Assembly (NCBI GenBank): GCA_019722365.1
Contig: JADFUC010002431.1
Coordinates: 558,001 to 622,000, forward strand
Direction: 5' to 3'
DNA: 64,000 bases
Origin: Lithospermum erythrorhizon
Taxonomy: Eukaryota; Streptophyta; Magnoliopsida; Boraginales; Boraginaceae
Below the pieces are notes generated by a model. That model had not been told where the DNA came from, searched no databases, and saw nothing but the letters and a program-made list of their open reading frames with translations. Made by a program: the position numbers and the translations under genes. Every line of letters begins with the position of its first letter. The stretch's first letter is position 1. Below, piece after piece: positions 49,700-64,000 of this stretch.

Positions 49700-51085
49700 T
49701 GAGTTATTGTCAATCTATTGTTCTACAGTTCTTTGGCGTGTGAGATCTTTGAGACTTGAACTTGATGTAATTCTTGGACTTGAGGTCTTGATTTGGCGCT
49801 TATTTGTAAATTTGAATTTGATTTGTGTGCTGGACCGTTCAGCCTTGATCCCCAAAACTGGGAGCTTTGAATTTGTGCTTAGACCATTGCTGATCCTAAA
49901 TTTGTATTTGGACTTGTGCCCTGATTTGGAGGTGAAGTTGGATGAGATGCAGATCGATATGATCTATGGGCGGAATAGAAGACTTGAGTCTTTGGATGAT
50001 GGTCTTGACGTGGATATGGTCAGTGGAAGCACCTTGGTATATCCGTATGGTTATGCAGACGTCTTGGTCTTTAGACTTGATTTGGCTATCACATCCTAGC
50101 AAGAGAAGTCTTGGCGAACGTCTCGTATAGGTAGGCGGGTTCGAATTGTATCGGAGAACTTTATCAGGAGCTTAGGGTGATGTCTTGTCAGAAGATATGC
50201 TTGTCTTGTCAAAATGATGCTTAGCGAACTGCTTTCAGTGTTTAGGCAGTAGACAAGGGGCTATCACAAACTTATATCGTACCTATAATTTACTACTAAG
50301 GAGGCTTACGAAGCTTAATCATGTAGTTTATTTGATTTATAAAATTTGGTGCTCAATTCTCGTAGGTTTTAGTGCTTGATCACTGAAGAGTCACTAGCGT
50401 TTATGCAGTTTTGGGTGCTTGATCGCGAAATTGCTATTTGAGTTGTTAACTATGCTAAATTCTCTCCAAGAGCTTTTTGTTGTATTTTTTTTATTGTATT
50501 CGAGGATAAGATTTTCGAGATGAATAGGGGGGGTATTTATAGAACTTCTTACGATTAGTTGATCACTGAGTGGATTGATCTTGTGATTGATTTGAGAGCA
50601 AGATACGGAACAATCGCATATTTGGCCAAAATAATAATATATTATAAAAAAGTCGGCCGACTTTCTTGGAGAATATTCATGCGCCACCTTTGATTTTTGG
50701 ATAAACATTACCCTATTTTTTATTCTTTTTATCGGGCCTCCATTTTGAAGGCAAGATTTAACCATGAAATCTGTTTTATTTGGTTTTCATCGATTTATTA
50801 TTAAATCTTGTAAAATTTGAATAACTCTAATTTAATGTCACATCATCATATGTGGTGTATAATTAGATTTTAATTAATGATAAAACATATTTTCTGCTAA
50901 TAATTAAACTTTGATTAATTAAAATATCGGAAAGCATACGTTCTGGCGTGTATGATTTTAATTGGAGTTTGATCGAAGCCCTAGTCTCCACGGGTCACAC
51001 TGAGATTGGACTTCAATTAATTTATTAATTGATCCTCTTAAATTAGAGTTTCATAATTTAATTAATTACATTTTGACTGTCTACA
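49700..51085 (-). mobile_element. Probable LTR (solo or truncated) of a second retrotransposon
   Basis: On the minus strand, sequence beginning TGTAGACAGTC at 51085 runs through a conserved-looking block (ccagaacgtatgctttccga region, 50930-51010) to a TATA-like ctataaatac at 50542-50533, followed by a cytosine run and a leader-like stretch. That is the layout of an LTR promoter. The downstream part (50390-49700) has few stops on either strand and repetitive cttgg/ttgga composition, perhaps the element's leader or a degraded gag. I found no second LTR or pol domain. Confidence 0.4.
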
Positions 51086-54000
51086 GTATTTTTTAAGAAT
51101 TATAGCTTTATTAGTATTGTAAATGGTTTTCAGTGTAGCATGTGAACATTATACCTATATTTCTATCGCAAGTTTTCTAAGAATTATAGTTTCAGTAGTA
51201 TTATATATGTTTTTAGCTTAGTAATTTTAAATGGATTTTTATTTATAAACTTTTTAATATGTCTATTCAGCGTTTAGCAAAGATTGTCAAATACTCCGTA
51301 GTTTTGAATTTTCTTAATATTTTGAACTGTTATTTTTGAATATAATGTATAACTAATTGTGAAAATAAATTGTTTTCAACCTACTTCAACACAACGATAA
51401 TTTTGAATTAAATCAAAATTGTGTGTATGTTAACTAAGATAACGAAGTTTGTTTATTTTTACTATTGGAAAAGTAAATTTGACTATCTTTTATTAGGGAC
51501 AGAGGTAGTATAATATATGGTGAAAAATATATAAAATTAATAAGATAATATGTGACATGATTGATTAGTAGAAAGTTATAGTTTTTGTGTATTCATTAAT
51601 GATTAAAAATACATATTATACTATTATGTAATCTATTTTCTTCTTCTTTTGGTACATTCTAGTTAATACGTATCATTTTCTCAAAAACAAATTCATTAAT
51701 ATCAATTATATAAGTTTGTTTTTAACTTTTACATAATCTGTACCAATTTGTTCAACGAATTTTGGTATACATTATAATTAAGTGTATAGAATAATTTTGG
51801 AACACTTTTTTTTTGAATTTTTTCAATTGTACCTCTTAGAATAAAATTAGTTTTAGTGATATATCTTATTTTACATTGAAATTGAGTACCTAGAGATTAG
51901 TGAGCGTTAATGAGCGTATCGTTAATGACATGTAGATTACCGATTGATTATTACTATATGGAAATTTTATATTTATTATATTTTAGATTAAAGAATAAAA
52001 AGTAATTTGTCATCAAAGTTTCACACAAAATACTTTGTACATATACTAATAACCTTCAAATCATCGAACCAATCAGAGATGCTTTAGATATATCGACAAA
52101 AAGAATCTAATTCAACAAACTAATATAGAATCAAAAGTCAAAATCTAGTCAATAATATATACTCATATAATTGTTCATTGAAAGACAACGTCAGATGACA
52201 AAAATCCATAAATGGGTAGGATGTAAAATGACTAAGTCTACCTTATTTAAACATAATTATTGTATAGTTCAAGTCAAATAATTTATAATTTTGATTAAAC
52301 TTAGTAATTTTTTGTGAATGGAAGAATATTTATTAAAGGAAAACAGGAAAAATTATAGAAAAGAAATAAATGTATGTATACCTTGCTTAGAAGATAATAA
52401 ACTTGATGATGCTACATTGGTCTGGTTCTTCATGTTGGCAAGATATTCTATAAATATGCAAGAATTCAATGCTACATTGATACAAAGCTACAGGATTATT
52501 ATTATATTGTATGCAAGAATTCAAGATAATTACGGCCTACTTGATAATTTTTTATAATGCAATGCCAAGTTGTTCTTGCAAGAATTCAAGATGCTTTTTA
52601 ATGTTACATGCTTTTATATGCTTTTTTATATAATAATATGGATATGTAATATGTTAGTAGAATTTTATAATGAGACAATTTTTCATATGAAATCCTAGAT
52701 TTGTCTAGTATTTTTTAAGTCTTTTAATTAAATTAAAATTTAACTAAGGGTATTTTATCAAAATATAATTATATTTTTCATTAAGGGTATTTTAGTCCGT
52801 TCAATTACAAAAAATGGAACAAACTCTTAAGGCAACTCGTGCTTTTATATAAATATAAATAAATATAGATATAGATCTACTCTTGATGAAACATATGACT
52901 TTTTAAAATTTAAAAGAACTCATATAACTTTCAAATTTAATAATTAATAAGTCAAAAAATTTAACAAAAATTACATAACAATTGAGCGTAGTTAGAGTTA
53001 TCTCTTATTTTATAATATGTTAAAGAGTTTTGCAGAGCAAATGCGTATGTTAATTATCGTATGTTCGTTATCAATGTCTTGGTCGATTATATAAAATCTT
53101 CAATATCTTTGCCAACGAGATAAAGGTGTTTGATATAATATTATCTTTGATTTTTTTAATTTTATCATAACAATAAGTAAATTTATTTTAATGCAATAAG
53201 TTAGTATGATAATTATTCAATTATAAATTGAAAAATAATTTTTCTAAGTCAAGTACTATTAAGAATATGTATATTTAAATTATTATGTGATATTTTTGTA
53301 TTACATGTCGACAATTGAAATAAAAAAGTGTAAAGTTACATTATCTGCGCTCCTCCATCCCAGTAATTGTCGAGTTTAAATTTAGATTTTTCCGCCGTTA
53401 AATATTAAATTCAAATATTATTATTTTGTTGTATAACATTTGATAGAATTATCAAATAATAATATTTTACATATTATAACATTTAGTGAAAATTATCCAA
53501 AATAATATTTTGATATCTTTTAATATTGACATTAAATTTTATTCAAATCAAAATTCTACTTATATTAAGAAGGCATAAAGTTTATCAATTTGAAGCAACT
53601 TAAATCAAGCGTGACAATCATTTAGTATGGAAAGTAATGAATTTGAATATTTTATTTGAAATTTAATTTTTAATTATAATATATATATAACATGTTAGTT
53701 TTTATGCTTAAATAAAAATATCTTTATCTATAAACTATAGATGCAATAATTAATTAGAGTTGAATTCAATATATGAAAGGAAATTAAAAAAAAATCAATC
53801 TTCAATATTTAATATTGATTAGTAATTAGTAAATTAAATAAGAGTATATTGTCATAATAATACTTATATTAGTTTCACTCTATATGAAATATAATTCATC
53901 AATATTATGGTCTAAAAAATACATGCATGAATATGTATATTATAGGTATATAATCCCTTTTATTGATGAGCATTCGATGTCTGAATCAAATCACCTTATT

Positions 54001-54910
54001 TGAATGAACTTGCTTTGTGACATTTTATATTAAAATTTATTTATGTCAAAACTTTAAAAGTTGTCATATCAAATACATTAATCAATATATCTTCTTGAGA
54101 GTTTGACTTTTTGTTTAAAATTATTGCACAGAATATAGTTTTAAAGAGAGATATGTCATCTTTATTGAATTGATTTTTAATATAATTAATTTGGGTATTC
54201 AAAACGAGGGCATCTAATAATGTCAGCACTCTTTTGCAATTTATTTTGCGTAAAGTGAGATAATTTAAATAAAATATTATTAGTAATTTTATGTAAATAT
54301 ATTGAATCAATAATTAATTATTAAATATGTTTAAATGAATATATAAAATAAAATTGAATAATAGAATTATGAATTATTTATACTACTAATCAATTAAGAA
54401 GTGATATTTTTTAACAATAAATAAAATAACATAAGGTGTATTTTTTTATTAAAAGAGAAAATTGATATTATCTAACAATACATAAAATTCACATAATATC
54501 GTTCTTTTATTAAGCGAAAATGAAGAGTCGTATGAGTAATAAAGAAACTTTTAAATATTATTAAAATTATATTATTTAAAAGTTATAATGGATCATATAA
54601 TTATGAACAAAATAAATTATAATATAAATCAAAAGTATAATTTATAAATTTACATAAATAATTAATTACTTTATTTATTATCACAGTTTAAATGTTTGAA
54701 GCATAAATAGTTAGTACAATTACAGAAGACTTTGGAATGCAAACAGCTCTCTGACTATAGTTTGGATCCTCTCAAGTTACAATCATATAAAAGCGCATAG
54801 ACGAGTTACAATTCACATATACAAGTGTGGCAAACATCTTATCGAAGCGCAGAGCCTACGAGGTATATATGTACATCAAAACTGTGAAATGCTAGCACAA
54901 CATAAATTTC
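51086..54910. other. AT-rich intergenic region
   Basis: No gene supported. The short frames near 52.3 and 54.2 kb are AT-driven. A probable MITE is at 53350-53638, and a weaker candidate at 51291-51510 has ends tactccgtag and, reversed, tactacctctgtccc. The right end includes the 3' flank of the minus-strand unknown gene. Confidence 0.5.
53350..53638. mobile_element. Stowaway-like MITE
   Basis: Left end ctcctccatcccagtaattg then tcgagtttaaat; right end on the opposite strand ttactttccatactaaatga then ttgtcacgcttgatttaa. The similarity of the inverted ends is moderate. Confidence 0.55.
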
Positions 54911-57900
54911 TCAAACCCAATTATTTGCAAGTGAAAAATCATGGAACCGGAATGAAAACTCCCCTGCGGTGTCTCTCTGGAGTCTGCTTTCGTCCAGACC
55001 TTCTTGTGGCATAGGCATCACCTGATTCTCATTTGGACGGTGAGATAGACGAACTTCGGCTGGCAATGGTAGCACGGGAGGGGATATCGATCTGGATCTA
55101 ATACTGCCCACATTAGCAGCACCAACTGATCGATCCCATAAGAACAGATGAACTAGTATAGGGACCTTTGCGTGGCGATGCAATGAGAGCTTTTGGCTGA
55201 GTGAAACAGTGTCGAAGCATCTGATTGCTCCACTTGGAGAAACAATCCAGGGTAAAACTTTCTGATTAGAAATCCTTGAGATTACGAGCAGTCTGTTTTC
55301 ATTGCTTGATTGCTTGAACAAATCGTGGAGTCCAGAGCGTGATGATGGTGTATCATCATCATCCTCGAGCACAGAAGAAATGTAGATGAATCCCTACAAA
55401 ACGATCAAACAAGAAGCAATCAGGATAAATAAAGAAGATCATGCCATGTAAAGGTATAAGTGCAATAATAATTGTACATGTATACCTCTTCTGTTCTACT
55501 AATCGCAAACCCTAGCTTCGTATCATCCTCCTTAATTTTTATTTCGATTGGGATCTCTCCCCCGAGAGGAGAAAACCAGAGACGAACTGCTCTGACTACG
55601 CCAATATCCACCCCGTGGTAATCCTCGAAACCATATAGACTCGAATTAGCAAGATTGGATAAATCTGAGAGCGATCCAGCACTTACAGTAGAGGAAGCTG
55701 TGTCACCAGATATCTGTATAGAAATAAGGAAGCATCCTTCAGTAAATTGAATGACTAACAGTACATTTTCGACGAAGCATCTCAAAATTTCTACTCATCT
55801 GATGGGAACTCTTTATTTACCTTGGTAAGAAGGGACTCAGTTTGAATATTCATGAAAACAATAGGGACTCCAGTCTCCTGGGAAGAGTTGAGCCAAGCAT
55901 TTGCTCTGGCAAGAGTGTCCTCCAAGTCATTGTACTTGTAGGAAGCTCTCTCCGAGGCCTTCGGAAGGAGTAGAATCGAATAGAAACAGCTAGAGTTAGG
56001 TACTGGTAATGACTCCTGCATCTTCTGCTGCCAAGGATATGAAACATAACCATCTTGAAAGGGCGACCTGGCTAATGCGTGCACTAACCTTGAGGTCCTT
56101 GTTGCTGTATCAGATTGTTTCATCTCATGAGTAAATGTCATTCATCCTAAAAACAACTTATTTTGATCTAGAGATTTATCTATTAGACATAAGATTCATA
56201 ACAAGTTGAAAACATTTTATTACCTACTCATTTTACTCGATTACTACAAAGAACAAATTACTCTAGTAATTGAATTAAAAGCGTCAATGCTCAGCGTATC
56301 GTCGGCTTTTAAAGAGATTTTCGCCTAAGCAGGAGGGGTCGGATGATATGGAGACAATTACTCTATTAATTGATCAATAGGATAAAAACGTTTCATATGC
56401 AAAAAATGATTTCCATTTCAATAGCAGCAGCACTCAGCAGTCAATAGTGGGCAACCACCCAACTACCAACTAATACTACAAGCAATAAGACTAGTCAACA
56501 GATAAAATTCTTAAATCACCATGTGCTTGATTGTCCTTTTTGGACAAGTGGGTACAAAGAAATGCATATGACATTGTATATCATTAATAATGAAAATGTG
56601 AACTGAAACTAAGACCGACAGTCACTTGAATGATGAAATACCAACTTGATGAACGCTCATTAAAGTCATCATTCAACTTGATATGTTCCTGTTGATTCTA
56701 ACGTGGGTCCTATATCCACAGCTCTTAGCCTCTTTGATTACACAAAACCGATGAAGCTGTCATCGTAGCGATCTCCGAAACTCCTGTCTAGGATGGTGTG
56801 TTTCAACTGATCAGAGCACTTGAACTTTCTTTAAACCACTTTAATACGATATTTTAGATTCTACCATTTGCGTGACTCGAACCCATATTGAAGAGGTATT
56901 GGTACTTAAAATTCAAATTTTTTACTAAGCCCAGACACAAAATGGATACTAAACCTGGTGATGGTGTAACTGAATATATGCTACACTAGAAAGGCTAGTG
57001 ATAGTATTTGATGTTTGTGGATCAAATTATTTTGATCTACTTGATTCTTGGGTACACTAGATTAGTCTCAGGCTCTCGCCATGACCGAATTGATGTATCA
57101 AGCCCACTAATTATTAATATATGATCGTTAATTAGATTTAGAGAGAAAAAGAAAACATATCATCAACAAGAAGATGACAAGATTATAGCTAGAGAACTCA
57201 TTAGAAGAAGTACCGAGAGTACAAATATAATTGATTGATTGGGATAAATTATAAAAATTGTGACGGATTGACTATTCAAAGTCCAGTATGGCGTTAGAGC
57301 ACTCACACCACCCACTCTAAAAATTATTTTAGGGATTGAAATTGTAAAAAATAACAAAAATTGGGTGCGTTATCTTATAAAATAGGGTGAGTTTCGTAAA
57401 ATTATTCACTCATGCTATTATTTTTAAATTTATCGCTTCCTATTTTACGGTTATTTTTTTTTATACCCTCATTTTGACTCTTTTTCAATTATATAAAAAA
57501 TATATATATAAATAAATAAATATTTTCATCATATACAAATATAAATTAAAAAGACATTTCATTCAACATCCATATTTAATATATTATTTTATTCTTTTAA
57601 AATTTAATTTTATCCTAAATTTCTATTGACATAATTGAAATATTTAATTTTTAATTTTGGATGAATAATTGAATACATTGATAAGAAGCATCACATAAAA
57701 GTGAATCTAAAAAATAAAAAGATAACGATTGAAAGTAAATTTTAAAGAAATTACAAAGAAACTGATGCGAATGTTATTAGTAATATAATAAGGGTTCTTA
57801 TATTGGCAAATGGTATAGTTAAGATAACATAAGTTTTAAACAAATTTCCATGAAATTTCCTTACATGATAGAATTAGAAGGAATCTAGTGGAGAAACGTC

Positions 57901-59047
57901 ATTACCACTAAAGTTGATTATTTAAAAGATACCAATTGCATCACTATAACTTAGTATATGCAAATTGTATAGATTCAACGCCCTAGAATTGTCACATAGT
58001 GTGGTGAATGGATATTATTCACATCATTAGTTTATTGACATCCAGCGTATTAAAAGTCAACAAAGTGTGACAAGTGACAACAAACAATATTCCTACCATT
58101 CAAATTAATTACTTTACAATGATTTTTTCATTTCTTAACAATATGATTTTTCAACATCCGTCGTTTAAATTCTTAAAGTTGTTTTATCTTCTTTAAGTTG
58201 TATTTTTTGATAACTTTTTTTTTAATAAACAACACTTTACTAAAAGTGGTGAATATTACAAAATCCCCAAATTGATTATACTCTAATTACGAGCCCTACT
58301 CAATTTGCCTAGGATTGTAAACTTTTCTAAAGTATGTTGAAAGCTTAAAACAGATAACAATCTCTGATCGACCAAACTCGCCAATCAAGATCTCATAATC
58401 TGATATAAGTCTTATTAACTTCTATTACGATGGATATATATAAATGATATGATCGTTTGATAATGAATTAAAAACTAAAGTGAACCAACAAATTTCATAC
58501 ATATGGTGCCCGTTTTGTTTTCATTATAATTAGTCTAGTTTAACAAAGATGCATATGAACAAAAACAATTACAGTATCTATGGTAAAAACAATTAGTTGG
58601 TATTTTTTTGATTCCAGAAGATAGGATAGGTAACACCATACCTTGCAATTCCAAGCAATCAGCTTGAGTGCGATCAACAAAGCCAACTGCATAATTAGGA
58701 TCATCAATAGCTCTCAACATATACTGCCTCTTCCCCCCTACCTCACTAGGAACAACACACCCTTGCATCTCCGCAACCTCATACTCCCCTCTCCTCACTT
58801 TAACATTGACAAAAGTGTCCTTAGCCTTAAATGAAGTATGCAACACCTTTTGTACACCACTTTTCCCATTCTTAAATGGTGATTTTATACTCATGTTACC
58901 TATTTTCACCTCCTCTACTATATCCCCCGTTTGCAACATGTCCCCGGTCCATTCGTCCGCCTTCGACCCCCCTCTTAAGCACTCGATTGATAACACCATA
59001 GTCGATGAGGAGTTGGAGCCTGTTGAGTTTGAACGATCCATTGGCAT
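54911..59047 (-). CDS. Conserved plant protein of unknown function, four exons
   Basis: Two groups of reading frames belong to one gene: exon 1 59047-58642, exon 2 56104-55821, exon 3 55713-55486, exon 4 55393-54911. The junction across the 2.46 kb first intron is in phase (G plus CA gives Ala) and yields DCLELQATRTSRLVHALARS, which I recall as continuous in homologues. All junctions are GT-AG; the product is 466 residues. The start ATG at 59047 has an in-frame stop 18 bases upstream. Recognisable blocks are LRGGSKADEWTGDMLQTGDI, FKNGKSGVQKVLH, DGYVSYPWQQKMQESLPVPN, NDLEDTLARANAWLNSSQET, GVPIVFMNIQTESLL, LYGFEDYHGVDIGVVRAVRL, KLGFAISRTEEGFIYISSV, SNQKVLPWIVSPSGAIRCFD and FSFRFHDFS at the end. 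The family is plant-wide in my memory but I know no name or activity. The LGFAIS...GFIYISSV segment is reminiscent of a PDZ ligand-binding loop; that is only a suggestion. No signal peptide or membrane span. Confidence 0.8.
56105..58641 (-). other. Large first intron of the unknown gene
   Basis: AT-rich non-coding sequence of about 2.5 kb between exons 1 and 2. The ATG-containing frame that runs upstream of exon 2 (to 56141) is intronic and not the true start, because the acceptor at 56106-56105 gives the family-like junction. No transposon was recognised inside. Confidence 0.6.
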
Positions 59048-59896
59048 TCTTTTCTTTTTTGTTACTTAAGCATGTATCATTTTATGTAATTTCATAAGGA
59101 AGGGGAAGAAGATGGGACAAGGAATGAACGAAGAAGTTGAGATTAGAATAGTACAAGCAAATAATTATACGTGGAATTTGATGATGTTTGGTATATTAAC
59201 ATTTCTTCTTCTAGATGGAGAAAGTATAAAAGATAATGGCATCTAGGACACCGACTTCTCTCAATTATGACTTTTGCCAACTACAATTAATTTAGGCGTA
59301 TATATTTAAATCTTTAGATCATCCTTAAACCTACTCATTTATTTGGCCCATTTAGTTAATATTGAAAACTTATACCAACTTATCCCAATAAAAACACAAA
59401 CTTAGAATTGGTTTAAGGGAAATTGTCGGGCAACCAATCAGATTGGTTGGTTCTCAACAACCCAATATGTGGACTCACAGACCATTCAATATTTGAATCT
59501 CATGTTCAATGCCTTTTCCTCATTTAAACAAACTTTTCGACTCATTTTCACACTTCCATTTCTTAATCATTTTCTACTTCCTTAATTATTCTATATAAAA
59601 ACCACATATCGGAGGAAAATAAACAATTGCTTACATAACTACAAAGAGAGTAATATTCTCCAAGGAAATAACATACATATCAGCGGAAAATAAACAAAAA
59701 TCATGGAGACGGTTACATATACAACTCAATCTAGCAAACGAAAACATAACCGAGCCTCACTCGATCTAGCTGTTTTGCATCATCAGAGGAGGTTAAAAGA
59801 TATCACAAATAAAGACAAGGAATTCTCATGGATCCAAAAAACAAAAAAAAGGGAACTTCAATGTTGCTATACTTCAGAGAAGTGTTTTGGCTAATG
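59048..59896. other. Spacer between the unknown gene and the CDPK gene
   Basis: Holds the upstream region of the unknown minus-strand gene and the 3' flank of the CDPK gene. A 63-codon plus-strand frame at 59703-59894 has no recognisable domain and is not called a gene. Confidence 0.45.
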
Positions 59897-63177
<3,281 letters not shown>

Positions 63178-63640
63178 TTATATTCTCCCTATACTTCTTT
63201 ATTTCAACTTTTCTATAGTTTTCTATATACCAATATCAATTCTTGACATAATCCTTATCTGTTATTTAGAACAGACAATAAACAAATAAATCAGCGTATT
63301 TAGGCAAAAAGAACCAATCTTTACTCAATAAAACAGTATATATTACTTAGATTTTGAAGATGCACAATACAATATAACTTTCATGAATAAAAATATAACA
63401 AAAAAACTATATATAAAAAAAAGAAAAACATAAAAATTAAAATGCAGCTGAAATTGACAAGAAAAAAGATGGAATAACTTACCTTTAATCCAAAAGGCGA
63501 GCAAATGGGGTTTTATATTTTCAGGTGAAAAATGTAAAAGTGGGATCTTTTTTCCAAAAGAATAACTCAAAAGAGTGAACTAGTAAATGAAAGTAGGGTA
63601 GTTGGGTAGGAGGGGTTGATCAATGATATCTACATAACCC
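63178..63640 (-). promoter_or_regulatory. CDPK 5' leader with probable intron
   Basis: Upstream of the ATG the minus strand shows a strong donor, attaaag followed by gtaagttatt, with the exon ending at 63483. AT-rich intron-like DNA then runs to just above the start codon, where pyrimidine-rich sequence with AG dinucleotides could serve as acceptor (exact site unclear). A leader intron is common in plant kinase genes and can raise expression. Confidence 0.45.
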
Positions 63641-64000
63641 ACCATTGAGATTTGGAGAGGCGGGGGAGGGAGGCAGATAAACGATCAAAAATCTTAGAAA
63701 ATTTCCCCCCAAAGCCCTTTTTGTCAATCAATAATATCAATCAACTGCTGAGTCCAATGTCATCTTTTATTTTTCATTTTAAGAAATTCTACTCTTCTGT
63801 TTTTTGGATAACAGATATTGTTTTTTTTTTTTCTAAACAGATCTTTTATTTTCATTTTAATATTCCCTTCATCTTAAATATTTTTAAATTTTAATGTTAG
63901 CGTTTAAGTTTTAAGCTTCGAATATTTTGTATGTTAGTAAAATTTATTTATCTTGGAGATATTTAAGCGAGATAATAAATAAAGTAATTAATTATTTAAA
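63641..64000. other. CDPK upstream region
   Basis: Presumed promoter of the minus-strand CDPK. It includes a G-rich patch at about 63657-63672 (ggcgggggagggaggc) and AT-rich sequence to the window end. No further gene is visible. Confidence 0.35.

Noticed and set aside
56104..56141. ATG-started extension of exon 2 of the unknown gene (MTFTHEMKQSDTA...)
   Set aside because: A good acceptor inside it joins in phase to the exon ending at 58642 and restores the family-like LELQATRTSR junction, so this ATG is intronic.
59703..59894. 63-codon plus-strand frame rich in Lys/Arg with an RLKDITN segment
   Set aside because: Faintly like the N terminus of cyclin-type proteins, but short, without further exons, and placed in the 3' flank of the CDPK gene; treated as chance.

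Overview
This is nuclear DNA from a flowering plant, almost certainly a eudicot. The genes carry GT-AG introns, the intergenic DNA is AT-rich, Stowaway-type MITEs and LTR-retrotransposon remains are common, and the gene families are plant-specific (NPF transporter, LOB-domain factor, EIN3-like factor, lectin receptor kinase, CDPK). Protein similarity recalled from memory fits an asterid, but the sequence alone does not settle the order. There is no operon logic; each gene is its own transcription unit.

Layout. 1-3.7 kb: AT-rich, no convincing gene. 3.7-6.3 kb (-): five-exon NRT1/PTR (NPF7-type) transporter. 7.3-7.46 kb: decayed duplicate of that gene's 3' end, lying just beyond the stop of the next gene. 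7.5-9.65 kb (-): seven-exon NSE4 subunit of the SMC5/6 complex. 10-14 kb: repeat-rich DNA with a degenerate array of short inverted motifs. 15.3-18.9 kb (+): eight-exon plant selenoprotein-O homologue with Cys in place of Sec. 20.8 kb (+): small secreted CLE-like peptide precursor with an unusual core. 22.4-24.9 kb (+): intronless G-type lectin receptor kinase (LECRK type, non-RD). 25.1-25.8 kb (-): decayed flavin amine-oxidase-like gene fragment. 26.5-29.1 kb (+): EIL3/SLIM1-type transcription factor; a 26-bp first coding exon restores a family-like N terminus. 30.6-33.0 kb (-): LBD4-like LOB-domain factor with a 1.9 kb intron.

33.7-37.35 kb: higher-GC block that reads like organellar, probably mitochondrial, DNA moved to the nucleus. 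40.55-46.54 kb (-): degenerate Ty3/gypsy element with two recognisable LTRs, gag and RT-RNase H remains, no integrase seen, and a 44-unit AT microsatellite in one LTR. 46.5-54.9 kb: AT-rich DNA with a diverged tandem duplication, MITEs and a probable second LTR. 54.9-59.05 kb (-): four-exon conserved plant gene of unknown function; two clusters of reading frames join across a 2.46 kb intron. 59.9-63.2 kb (-): eight-exon calcium-dependent protein kinase of the CPK7/8/32 type, with a probable intron in its 5' leader.

Several genes belong to nutrient or signalling pathways (nitrate/potassium transport, sulfur-limitation transcription, Ca2+ kinase, receptor kinase, peptide hormone), but nothing indicates they form one system. 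No CRISPR array, tRNA or rRNA gene was recognised. The most worthwhile items are the unusual secreted peptide, the conserved gene of unknown function, the organelle-like block and the palindromic repeat array. I found no clear novel multi-gene system.
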